From positions 17,578 through 81,577 of the forward strand of contig JAHEYG010000002.1 in the NCBI GenBank assembly GCA_023251725.1: a DNA stretch of 64,000 bases, read 5' to 3'. How positions within the stretch are numbered: position 1 is the stretch's first letter; each line of letters opens with the position of its first letter. The translations under genes and the position numbers were made by a program. This document shows, in pieces, positions 26,273 to 34,627 of this stretch. The notes beneath the pieces are model-generated. The model was not told where the DNA came from. It saw only the letters and a program-made list of their open reading frames with translations, and did not search any database. This DNA comes from Sphingobacteriaceae bacterium. GTDB lineage: Bacteria; Bacteroidota; Bacteroidia; B-17B0; Aurantibacillaceae.

Positions 26273-28921
26273 ATGAAACACATTTATAAAATCATTGTTA
26301 TACTTTTTTTAGCAGCCAATTGGTGTCAAGCTCAAATTGGATATAATTTTACCCCTGTTGCAGGTGCTTTTGTTACAGTTTCAGGCGCCGCCACCACTTT
26401 ACACGGATCTCTTATTGATGACGCTATCGCTGTTTCTACACCCATAGGATTTACTTTTCAATTCGGCTGTGTAAATTATACTTCTTTTCAAGCGAGTTCA
26501 AATGGAGTTTTGTTTTTAGGAACCGCTGGTGCCTTTTCAAATGCTTTTAATAATCTTAACACCAGTAGCGACCGGCCTGCAATTGCGCCTTTATGGGATG
26601 ATTTAAAAACCTCCGGTACCGGTAATGTAAGATACGAACTTACTGGAGTTAATCCAAACCGAGTTCTTAAGGTTGAATGGTTAAATATGCTCTGGGCTTA
26701 TACTGCAGCTAGCCCTGCAATTTCATTTCAAGCAATTCTTTACGAAACCAGTAACAGGATTGAATTCGTTTATCGTCAGGAGCCGGGAGCAATCGTTGTT
26801 AACGGCGCTTCCATAGGAATTTCAGGAACAGCTTCCGGCGATTTTTATTCGCTTAACGGAACCGGCGGAGCGCCTTCTGCCTCAAAACTTGTTGAAACTA
26901 CTAGCTTGGTAACAAAACCTGCTACCGGACAAATTTATCGTTGGGATCCCATTTTATGTGCCGGTGCGCCAACACCAGGTACTGCAGTAGCATCTCCTAC
27001 AATAAGGTGTACAACTTATACAACATCGTTGTCATTAGTTGGTACGACTTCTGCTTGTGGATTAACTTACCAGTGGCAATCCGGTCCGTCGGGGGTAGGG
27101 CCATGGACTAATATAGGCGGAGCAACCTCTAATACTGCTGCCCCTACAGTTACCGCCACAACGTATTACCGGTGTGTCCTCGCTTGTGGGGCTTCTACTG
27201 CTGCCAGTACTCCTGCCACAGCAAGTTTAACTTCTGTAGGGGCATGCGGAATATGTAACGTAATTGGGGTCACTCTACCTTACTCCAATACAGGGCAAAC
27301 CACTTGTGGTTCTATAGATGATGTAACCTCGCTTAATGTTACTAATGTTTGCGGTAGTGGTTCTTATTACGGAGGCGAAGATGCTGTTTATTCTTTCACA
27401 CCGAGTACTACCGGTCAAATCTCTATCACCTATTCCACAAGCGGAAGTTCGGCTGGGATTATGTTATATCAGGGTTGCCCCATTTCAGGAGGAACTTGTG
27501 TAGCGAATTTACAGGGTATATCTAGTTTTTCGGGAAATCAAACCTTATGCGCTTCTGTAACAACGGGCTTACCATATTATTTAGTAATTGATTCTTGGCC
27601 TGCTCCTACTTGCAACGGGTACGATGTTTCTATTTCAGCCCCTATTGCCACTCCAACCTGTAACCTAATATATAGTGCTTCTTCCATAGTTTACAATTTT
27701 GAAGTTTTTGTAGGAACTTCTATTGGTGTGGTTGGTGACGATGCTGTTTCTGCAGCGGCCGCAACTATTGGTTTCCCTTTTTGTTTTGACGGGATGCAGT
27801 ACTCTCAGGGATACATTGCTTCTAATGGCGCGTACATTTTTGATGCCATACCATGTAATCCTAACATTATGACAAATACTTATGTTGGACCAGGAATCGC
27901 CACAGGTTGGTCAATAACAAACCCTGCCCCAACCGCAACTACAACTATACCACGAAATGCGATTTTAGCGCCTTGGCACGATGTGTATCCTCCGGGCGGA
28001 GGTTTAATTCAATATACAACACTTGGTATTGCGCCAAACAGAAGGTTCATTGTATCTTATGAAAGTGTTCCTATGTTTTCGTGCAATACGAGCAGTCCAT
28101 CTATTTATTATTCGGCTCAAATAAAAATATTTGAAACCAGTAATACCATTGAAATTCACGTTAAAAACAAAGGTGTTTGTCCGGGTTGGAACAATGGTCA
28201 GGCAGTTTTAGGTTTACATAATTACAATGGTACAATTTATACTCCTGCCGTAAATGCAATAATACATAATGCGGTGGCTTCTCCGGGACCTTATAACCAG
28301 TGGAACATGACAAACACAGCGTATAGATTTACCACAACATGTGGTGCCGGTGCTACGTGTTTGGTTTTACCAATTAATTTCACTGCTTTTTATGCGCAGA
28401 GAATCGATAGAGTAAATCATTTGTTTTGGGAAACAGGATTAGAAGAAAACATTCAATCGTTTAGGGTGGAGCGGTCAACTGACGCAATTCATTTTTCAGA
28501 AATTGCAATTATTAAACCTAACAATACGCCTTCTAAATATCAATTTGCCGATAAAACTTCTATGCCCGGTGTAATTAATTATTATCGTATTACTTCCGTT
28601 GAAAAAAACAATCAGCGAACCAGTACTTTTATTTATCCTTTGGGAGCTAATGAAGGTGAAGTAACTGTTTTCGGAATTTATCCCAACCCAACAAATAATT
28701 CTTTTATAGTTGCCGTCGATTCAAAAATAGTAACCTCTGCCACAATTAATATTTACGATTCGTTTGGAAAAATGGTAAAATCGCTTTCGCAGGATATAGG
28801 AAAAGGAGTTAGTCAGATTACATTTAATATTAACGAACTAAGCCCCGGGGTTTATATGGTTGAAGTAACCAACACCAATAAAGAAATGATTTCGAAACAA
28901 AAATTACTGAAAATAGATTAA
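26273..28921 (+). CDS. Large secreted T9SS type A cargo protein with nidogen-like beta domains
   Basis: The 882-residue product has a signal peptide (ends CQAQ) and then two similar beta domains, about residues 20-225 and 465-700. Each carries a GF(T/P)F.F core, an SNGxxxF strand and an IAPLWDDL/ILAPWHDV strand, recalling nidogen-type modules. Between them are a cysteine-rich Ig-like segment (YQWQSGPSG) and a CUB/PPC-like segment. A fibronectin-like region (LFWETGLEENIQSFRVERS) leads to the type A sorting domain beginning IYPNPTNNSF and ending KQKLLKID. Likely a surface adhesin or exported structural protein. Its last four bases overlap the convergent rpe gene. Confidence 0.85.
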   Translation: MKHIYKIIVILFLAANWCQAQIGYNFTPVAGAFVTVSGAATTLHGSLIDDAIAVSTPIGFTFQFGCVNYTSFQASSNGVLFLGTAGAFSNAFNNLNTSSDRPAIAPLWDDLKTSGTGNVRYELTGVNPNRVLKVEWLNMLWAYTAASPAISFQAILYETSNRIEFVYRQEPGAIVVNGASIGISGTASGDFYSLNGTGGAPSASKLVETTSLVTKPATGQIYRWDPILCAGAPTPGTAVASPTIRCTTYTTSLSLVGTTSACGLTYQWQSGPSGVGPWTNIGGATSNTAAPTVTATTYYRCVLACGASTAASTPATASLTSVGACGICNVIGVTLPYSNTGQTTCGSIDDVTSLNVTNVCGSGSYYGGEDAVYSFTPSTTGQISITYSTSGSSAGIMLYQGCPISGGTCVANLQGISSFSGNQTLCASVTTGLPYYLVIDSWPAPTCNGYDVSISAPIATPTCNLIYSASSIVYNFEVFVGTSIGVVGDDAVSAAAATIGFPFCFDGMQYSQGYIASNGAYIFDAIPCNPNIMTNTYVGPGIATGWSITNPAPTATTTIPRNAILAPWHDVYPPGGGLIQYTTLGIAPNRRFIVSYESVPMFSCNTSSPSIYYSAQIKIFETSNTIEIHVKNKGVCPGWNNGQAVLGLHNYNGTIYTPAVNAIIHNAVASPGPYNQWNMTNTAYRFTTTCGAGATCLVLPINFTAFYAQRIDRVNHLFWETGLEENIQSFRVERSTDAIHFSEIAIIKPNNTPSKYQFADKTSMPGVINYYRITSVEKNNQRTSTFIYPLGANEGEVTVFGIYPNPTNNSFIVAVDSKIVTSATINIYDSFGKMVKSLSQDIGKGVSQITFNINELSPGVYMVEVTNTNKEMISKQKLLKID

Positions 28922-29568
28922 ATTACTTTTAATTTTTTTATAGTGTCAATTGGATTATCACTCGAAAAAACGGTGTTTCCTGCCACCAAAACATCTGCCC
29001 CGCTCTGCAATAATTTTTTGTAATTATTTAAATCTACTCCTCCGTCAATTTCAATTAATGCTTTTGAATTTTTGGATTTTATTAATTGTTTTAAGAGCGA
29101 AACTTTGTGGTAGGTATTTTCAATAAATTTTTGTCCACCAAATCCCGGGTTCACGCTCATCACACACACCAAATCAATATCGTGAATCGTATCTTCCAAT
29201 AAATTAATTGACGTGTGAGGATTTATTGCTACGCCAGCTTTCATCCCACAATTTTTAATGTTCTGAATACTTCTGTGTAAATGTGTACAAGCTTCGTAAT
29301 GCACAGTTAAAATTTCGGCACCAACATCTTTAAAAGCTTGCGTGTATCTATCCGGATCAACAATCATTAAATGAACGTCCAAAGGTTTTTTGGCGTGTTT
29401 TTGAATGGTTTTTAAAACCGGAAATCCAAAAGAAATATTCGGAACAAAAACACCATCCATAATATCTATATGAAACCAATCGGCACTGCTTTGATTAATC
29501 ATTTCAATATCGCGCTGTAAATTTCCGAAATCGGCTGATAAAATGGAGGGGGCAATTAAATACGACAT
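28918..29568 (-). CDS. rpe: Ribulose-phosphate 3-epimerase
   Basis: Pentose-phosphate pathway enzyme interconverting ribulose 5-phosphate and xylulose 5-phosphate. The TIM-barrel signatures are clear: APSILSADFGNL at the start, WFHIDIMDGVFVPNISFG with metal ligands His and Asp, DVHLMI, VMSVNPGFGGQKF and ALIEIDGGVD near the end, plus the phosphate-binding VAGNTVF. The 216 residues are normal. It lies last in a minus-strand group after the lipoprotein gene (60 bp gap) and the acyl-CoA dehydrogenase. Confidence 0.95.
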   Translation of the reverse strand: MSYLIAPSILSADFGNLQRDIEMINQSSADWFHIDIMDGVFVPNISFGFPVLKTIQKHAKKPLDVHLMIVDPDRYTQAFKDVGAEILTVHYEACTHLHRSIQNIKNCGMKAGVAINPHTSINLLEDTIHDIDLVCVMSVNPGFGGQKFIENTYHKVSLLKQLIKSKNSKALIEIDGGVDLNNYKKLLQSGADVLVAGNTVFSSDNPIDTIKKLKVI

Positions 29569-29628
29569 GTTTTTATATTTGGATTAATTAGCAAACAAAT
29601 TTCATAAAAAATAAATAAAATCATACGC

Positions 29629-30069
29629 TTAGTTTTCACTACTTTTCAATTTCCGCCATTCTTCCACCGAAATAACTGAATCGGTAATAATGTTTAATAT
29701 TTTAATTTGAAAATTTTTCGGGTCAACATAAAAGAAATAATATACTTCAAATCGCTCATCTCCATTATACCCTACTCTTACGCCATAATCGGTTTCCCCG
29801 TTTTCGGGTTCATTTATTATTGCTGCAATTCCTTTTTTGTGCTTTGAAATGGAATCAATGTACGCATTTGCTTTTTTTACCTCCGGCAAACTCATCACCA
29901 CGTTCATTATTTTATCTTCCAGGGTTGGAATTACTGAATCGTTTTTCTTCCCGGCAACGGAATCTTGTAATCTTATTTTTTCTTCTATAGTTTCGAGATT
30001 CTGCGAACAATTACAAAATAAAAAAAGCAGAACGAAAAAAATAATTCCGATCTGCTTTTTTATTTTCAT
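29629..30069 (-). CDS. Hypothetical lipoprotein
   Basis: The 146-residue protein has a short basic start, a hydrophobic stretch and a lipobox-like LFCNC (Cys21, or Cys19), so it is probably a lipoprotein. The mature part is hydrophilic, with a helix (LEDKIMNVVMSLPEVKKANAYID) followed by beta-rich sequence (YGVRVGYNGDERFEVYYFFYVD) similar in pattern to small PepSY-like or lipoprotein modules, but I do not recognise a family. It begins 6 bp after the acyl-CoA dehydrogenase stop, so the two are likely co-transcribed; a functional link is not evident. Confidence 0.75.
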   Translation of the reverse strand: MKIKKQIGIIFFVLLFLFCNCSQNLETIEEKIRLQDSVAGKKNDSVIPTLEDKIMNVVMSLPEVKKANAYIDSISKHKKGIAAIINEPENGETDYGVRVGYNGDERFEVYYFFYVDPKNFQIKILNIITDSVISVEEWRKLKSSEN

Positions 30070-30075
30070 GTTTAT

Positions 30076-31254
30076 TTAATTAAAAGCATTAATTCCGGTT
30101 ACATCCATTCCGGTAATTAATAAATGTATATCGTTAGTGCCTTCATAAGTAATAACCGATTCTAAATTCATCATGTGGCGCATAATTGGATACTCTCCAG
30201 TAATGCCCATCGCGCCGTGTATCTGCCGCGCTTCTCTTGCAATTTGCAAAGCCATGTTTACATTGTTACGTTTTGCCATCGAAATTTGTGAAGGATTTGC
30301 ACGTCCCTCGTTTTTCAAAACTCCCAAACGCCATGTTAATAATTGTGCTTTGGTAATTTCAGTAATCATTTCCGCTAATTTTTTTTGCGTTAACTGAAAT
30401 CCGCCAATAGGCTTACCAAACTGAATACGCTCTTTACTGTAACGCAAAGCGCTGTCGTAACAATCCATGGCCGCACCAATGGCACCCCAGGCAATTCCGT
30501 AGCGCGCACTGTTTAAACAACCAAGCGGGCCCTTTAATCCTTTTACATTCGGAAAAATATTTTGCTTGGGAATTTTTACATTATCAAAAACTAACTCCCC
30601 CGTTGCACTGGCACGCAAGCTCCATTTACCATGAGTTTCGGGTGTAGTAAATCCGGCCATCCCGCGCTCAACAACCAATCCTTTAATTTCTCCGGATTCA
30701 TCTTTGGCCCACACTACAGCAATATCCGCAAAGGGCGAATTACTAATCCACATTTTAGCACCATTCAATAAATAGTGGTCGCCTTTATCTTTTATGTTCG
30801 TAATCATTCCACTGGGATTAGAACCAAAATCAGGTTCTGTTAATCCAAAACATCCCATTAAATCGCCGGAAGCTAATTTTGGTAAATACTTTTTCTTTTG
30901 TTCTTCACTCCCATAAGTAAAAATAGGAAACATCACCAAAGAACTTTGTACGGAAGCCGTAGAACGCAATCCGCTATCACCACGTTCTAACTCCTGCATT
31001 ATAATACCGTATGATATCTGATCTAAACCGGCACCGCCATATTCTACCGGTATATACGGACCAAATGCGCCCACCTCAGCCAAACCTTTAATCCATTGTT
31101 TAGGGAATTTTGCGTTTTGACAAGCCTCTTCTACAATAGGCGAAACTTCTTTTTTTACCCAAGCCCTTGTAGTTTCGCGTATTAATTTATGTTCGTCCGA
31201 CAATAATTCATCCATTTGAAAATAGTCGTGCGCCTGAAAATTATCTGTTGCCAT
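30076..31254 (-). CDS. Acyl-CoA dehydrogenase, glutaryl-CoA dehydrogenase type
   Basis: FAD-dependent enzyme of 392 residues. GLRSTASVQSSLVM (around residue 95) contains the arginine typical of glutaryl-CoA dehydrogenases, the FAD-contacting FGLTEPDFGSNPSGM and WISNSPFADI follow, and the catalytic base is the Glu in VITYEGTNDIH near the C-terminus. The family dehydrogenates and decarboxylates glutaryl-CoA to crotonyl-CoA in lysine and tryptophan breakdown, feeding electrons to ETF. Other short-chain acyl-CoA dehydrogenases are the alternative. It heads a minus-strand group with a lipoprotein gene 6 bp downstream. Confidence 0.85.
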   Translation of the reverse strand: MATDNFQAHDYFQMDELLSDEHKLIRETTRAWVKKEVSPIVEEACQNAKFPKQWIKGLAEVGAFGPYIPVEYGGAGLDQISYGIIMQELERGDSGLRSTASVQSSLVMFPIFTYGSEEQKKKYLPKLASGDLMGCFGLTEPDFGSNPSGMITNIKDKGDHYLLNGAKMWISNSPFADIAVVWAKDESGEIKGLVVERGMAGFTTPETHGKWSLRASATGELVFDNVKIPKQNIFPNVKGLKGPLGCLNSARYGIAWGAIGAAMDCYDSALRYSKERIQFGKPIGGFQLTQKKLAEMITEITKAQLLTWRLGVLKNEGRANPSQISMAKRNNVNMALQIAREARQIHGAMGITGEYPIMRHMMNLESVITYEGTNDIHLLITGMDVTGINAFN

Positions 31255-31261
31255 TTTTTTA

Positions 31262-31352
31262 AGGGTTATCGGTTATACGTTATAAAGTTATCGGTTATCG
31301 GTTATTTTTAAACCATTAACGTTATAACGGATAACGGATAACGGATAACGTT
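31262..31352. repeat. Inverted array of ggttatc / gataacg units
   Basis: Units of ggttatc(g) run from 31266 to about 31305, and units of (g)gataacg from about 31320 to 31350, forming an imperfect long palindrome between two divergent genes. It could fold as a cruciform or as a leader hairpin; no coding content. Confidence 0.7.
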
Positions 31353-31451
31353 TATAGTTTAAAATTTTAGCAAATGTACTAATTTAACAATTTACACCGT
31401 TGAAAAATCATTTAATCATTTAATCATAGTATAAATTCGGTTGTAAATAAT

Positions 31452-31459
31452 TATATTTG
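31452..31459 (+). promoter_or_regulatory. -7 box TATATTTG just upstream of the second porP/sprF
   Basis: An exact TAnnTTTG match ends 6 bp before ATG 31466. If active, the transcript would be nearly leaderless; no convincing -33 TTTG is seen. Confidence 0.3.
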
Positions 31460-31465
31460 TTATGG

Positions 31466-32488
31466 ATGATTTTTAAGAAAACATACTTTCTTTTTTTATT
31501 TTTGGTTTCCGGTCTTTTTACTTCGGTTAAAAGTCAGGATATACATTTTTCGCAATACAATGGTTCAGTATTAAATATGAGTCCTGCCTTCACCGGTTTT
31601 TTTGACGGCGATTACCGAATCGGCGCAATTTACCGAAGCCAATGGCAAAATGTACCTGTACCTTATAAAACTTTTTCAATTGCAGGTGATGCGCGGTTTA
31701 AACCTAAAACTATGAAAAGCGATTGCATTGGCGCTGGAATTTTATTTAACAACGATGTGGCAGGTGACGCAGCTTACTCTATTAATCAGGTTTATCTTAG
31801 CGGTTCATTTATTCATAAAATTCTTAAAGATTCCAGTTTACTCATTAGCGCCGGTTTAACAATGGGAATTAGCAGTTTGGGATTTAATTATAATAAAATG
31901 ACTTTTGATAATCAGTACGACGGGTACGCTTATAATAGTTCATTCGGAACCGGCGAAAATTTTTCTCAAACTCAAACAACTTACTTCGATTTTAGTATTG
32001 GATTAGCTGCCCAGTATTCTTTTTCTCAATTTACAAAAATCGTTTATGGTTTTTCTTATAGTCATTTTGCGAATCCCACAATATCTTACCAAAATAATTC
32101 AAACAGCAAACTCGATTCAAAATCGGTTAACTTCATTAGTTTTTCGACTCCGCTCGGCAAAAAATTTTACGTCATCCCCGAATTAATTTTCTTGAATCAG
32201 GGAAAGTATAATGAGTTTGTTCCGGGTGCCAATTTAAAATTTGTTATGGATGGTGATAAAAACCATACTGTATCGCTTGGTATTTATTATCGAACCGATG
32301 ATGCGGTTATTAGCCGATTGGGATATACCTTTAAATCAACAACTGCAGGAGTAAGTTACGACATAAATACCAGTAAATTTATGGCGGCTACCAACAACAG
32401 AGGTGCGTTCGAAATTTACGTAACACACATCATCAAAAGAATCCGTCCTTTTATTCCTAAGAAACGGGTTTGTCCGGTCTTTATGTAA
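31466..32488 (+). CDS. PorP/SprF-family type IX secretion membrane protein
   Basis: ATG 31466 starts a signal peptide (MIFKKTYFLFLFLVSGLFTS to KSQ); the open frame reaches 9 bp further to a TTG. The mature start DIHFSQYNGSVLNMSPAFTG is the family signature, and the rest (about 340 residues in total) alternates hydrophobic residues as in a beta-barrel. It differs clearly from the porP at 18 kb (longer loops, other C-terminus). The PorE-like gene follows 6 bp later. In Bacteroidota, porP/sprF-PorE-like pairs are often linked to one secreted adhesin; here the nearest downstream cargo genes are the three paralogues from 34.6 kb. Confidence 0.88.
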   Translation: MIFKKTYFLFLFLVSGLFTSVKSQDIHFSQYNGSVLNMSPAFTGFFDGDYRIGAIYRSQWQNVPVPYKTFSIAGDARFKPKTMKSDCIGAGILFNNDVAGDAAYSINQVYLSGSFIHKILKDSSLLISAGLTMGISSLGFNYNKMTFDNQYDGYAYNSSFGTGENFSQTQTTYFDFSIGLAAQYSFSQFTKIVYGFSYSHFANPTISYQNNSNSKLDSKSVNFISFSTPLGKKFYVIPELIFLNQGKYNEFVPGANLKFVMDGDKNHTVSLGIYYRTDDAVISRLGYTFKSTTAGVSYDINTSKFMAATNNRGAFEIYVTHIIKRIRPFIPKKRVCPVFM

Positions 32489-32494
32489 TTATTT

Positions 32495-34477
32495 GTGAAC
32501 ACCAAAACTGCGCTACATATTTTTTTTATAATTGTTGGATTATTAATTCTTCCCAATAAACTTTCTTCTCAATCCAAAAAAACACTTTATGCCGATGGCC
32601 AAAAAAGCATCGATGCTAAAGATTATTTTGCGGCCGCCCAATATTTTAGTCAATTAATTTTACTCGATTCAAGTCAGATTATTTATCAATACAAATACGC
32701 CGAAGCGTCGCGCTTAAATTATGATTTTGATATTTCTTATTATTGGTACGATAAGGTAATGAAAGAAGATAACGCAAAAATGTATCCCGAAACTCCTTTT
32801 TGGATGGCCACTATTTTAAAAAGCAAAGCCCAATATAAGGAGGCGAAAAAATTATTTGATAAGTTTTATAAGAAACAAAAAATAAATAAAGACAAGCAAA
32901 GAGTTCAACTAACCAATAAAGCAAAACAGGAAATTGATGCCTGCGATCTTTCTCTTATTCTCATTAGCAATCCTGTAAACGTAATCGTAAATCATCTCGA
33001 CAGCAACATTAATAGCAAGGTAAGTGAATATGCGCCCTTTGAATTAGATACCGTTTTGTTTTTTTCTTCGCTGCGCAACACCGGCAAAAAAAAACGCGAT
33101 ATCAATAATGTAGGATTTAATAAATTATTTTCGTCGAGTAAAAAAGAAGAATTATGGCAAAAAGCAAAAGCTTTGGATAGTTTGTTTAACTCGAGCAATA
33201 TTCATAATGCCAACACCTCTTTCAATGAAGATTTTACAAAAATATTTGTTTCGCGATGCACCGCTGTTAATTCTGTGGATTATACCTGTCAGATTTTTTA
33301 TTCGGAATATAAAAATAAAAACTGGTCGGTTTTAAAAGCATTGCCACCGCCTATTAATCTTTACAATTCAAATACCACCCAACCTTGCGCCACCAAATTA
33401 AATGGTAAAGATGTTTTATTTTTCAGTAGTAATCGTGGGGGAGGCCTGGGCGGTATGGATATTTGGTATTGTTTTTTCGACAGCCTATTAAAATTTGAAA
33501 TGCCGGTTAATGCCGGGAAAAATGTGAACACTTCCGAAAATGAAATTACACCTTGGTTTGTAAAAGAAACCAATTCGCTATTTTTTAGCAGTACCTGGCA
33601 CAAAGGATTAGGTGGTTTCGACATTTTTAAAAGTGAGTTAAAAGACCATCAATTTGCCGAGCCGCAAAATTTAGGTTATCCCATTAACAGCAGCTACAAT
33701 GATATTTATTACAGTGTAAATTCTAAAAAAAATAAAGCCTACATTTCTTCCAACCGAATTGGTTCTTACTTCGAGGAAAAACAAAGTTGCTGTAACGACA
33801 TTTACAGTTTCGCTATTGAACCTTTAACTGAACCTCAAAAACCTGTAACCATTGATACTACAAAATTTATAATGGACCAATTAAAAGTATTGGTGCCTCT
33901 TACACTGTATTTTCATAACGATGAGCCCGAGCCTCGTTCAAAAGTTATAGTTACAAAAAAGAATTATAAAAAAACATATGAAGATTATACAATTCTTAAA
34001 CCAAAGTATTTATTAGAATATCCGGGCGGATTAAAAGACAAAGAAAAAGAACAAGCAGAAAACCGAATTAATAATTTTTTTGAAGACAGCGTTGATGCCG
34101 GAATGCATGACCTGGATAAATTTGCCGTTTTATTGGAAGAAGTTTTATTACGTGGCGAAAAAGTAAAAATTACCATGAAGGGATATTGTAGCCCATTGGC
34201 CAGTACCGATTACAATGTTAATTTGGCAAAACGCCGAATAAGCAGTTTGCGAAATTATTTTTTAGAATATAAAGCCGGGATATTTGTAAAATACGTAGAA
34301 AACCCGGATTCAACTCAAGGTAAAATTGTTTTTACGGATGAAGATATTGGAGAGTTACCCATAAGTAAAGTGAGCGATAATGTGAAGGATGTAAAAAATT
34401 CGGTGTACAGTCCTTTTGCAGCAGCCGAACGTAAAATTCAAATTATTGCAGTAAGTAGTTTTAGTGAGATAAAATAA
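32495..34477 (+). CDS. PorE-like protein: TPR, beta-propeller and OmpA-like end
   Basis: GTG 32495 starts a signal peptide ending KLSSQ. A TPR-like helical region (about residues 30-150), a PD40/WD40-like propeller (VLFFSSNRGGGLGGMDIWYC, LFFSSTWHKGLGGFDIF, KAYISSNRIG; about 165-440) and an OmpA_C-like domain (about 540-655) follow in order, as in PorE-type proteins that link T9SS parts to peptidoglycan. In the OmpA part the usual GHTDxxG is replaced by KGYCSPLASTDYN, and NxxLSxxRA by NVNLAKRRI, so the aspartate that binds diaminopimelate is absent at its usual position. Probable operon with porP/sprF (6 bp gap). Confidence 0.82.
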   Translation: MNTKTALHIFFIIVGLLILPNKLSSQSKKTLYADGQKSIDAKDYFAAAQYFSQLILLDSSQIIYQYKYAEASRLNYDFDISYYWYDKVMKEDNAKMYPETPFWMATILKSKAQYKEAKKLFDKFYKKQKINKDKQRVQLTNKAKQEIDACDLSLILISNPVNVIVNHLDSNINSKVSEYAPFELDTVLFFSSLRNTGKKKRDINNVGFNKLFSSSKKEELWQKAKALDSLFNSSNIHNANTSFNEDFTKIFVSRCTAVNSVDYTCQIFYSEYKNKNWSVLKALPPPINLYNSNTTQPCATKLNGKDVLFFSSNRGGGLGGMDIWYCFFDSLLKFEMPVNAGKNVNTSENEITPWFVKETNSLFFSSTWHKGLGGFDIFKSELKDHQFAEPQNLGYPINSSYNDIYYSVNSKKNKAYISSNRIGSYFEEKQSCCNDIYSFAIEPLTEPQKPVTIDTTKFIMDQLKVLVPLTLYFHNDEPEPRSKVIVTKKNYKKTYEDYTILKPKYLLEYPGGLKDKEKEQAENRINNFFEDSVDAGMHDLDKFAVLLEEVLLRGEKVKITMKGYCSPLASTDYNVNLAKRRISSLRNYFLEYKAGIFVKYVENPDSTQGKIVFTDEDIGELPISKVSDNVKDVKNSVYSPFAAAERKIQIIAVSSFSEIK

Positions 34478-34483
34478 TTTTAT

Positions 34484-34491
34484 TATCTTTG
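34484..34491 (+). promoter_or_regulatory. Candidate -7 box TATCTTTG before cargo paralogue 1
   Basis: A TAnnTTTG match lies 136 bp upstream of ATG 34628; a TTTTA about 20 nt earlier could be a weak -33 element. This would give a long leader, as also proposed for paralogue 2. Confidence 0.35.
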
Positions 34492-34627
34492 TTCCACTTC
34501 CCCGTATTTTTTCATTTTATTATTAATTAAAGTGTTTTCTATAATAAATATACACTTCGATAAAATAAATTGACGAATTGTTCTTAAATAATTTATTTTA
34601 TTAATTTTACAAAAAAAAAATTAAAAC

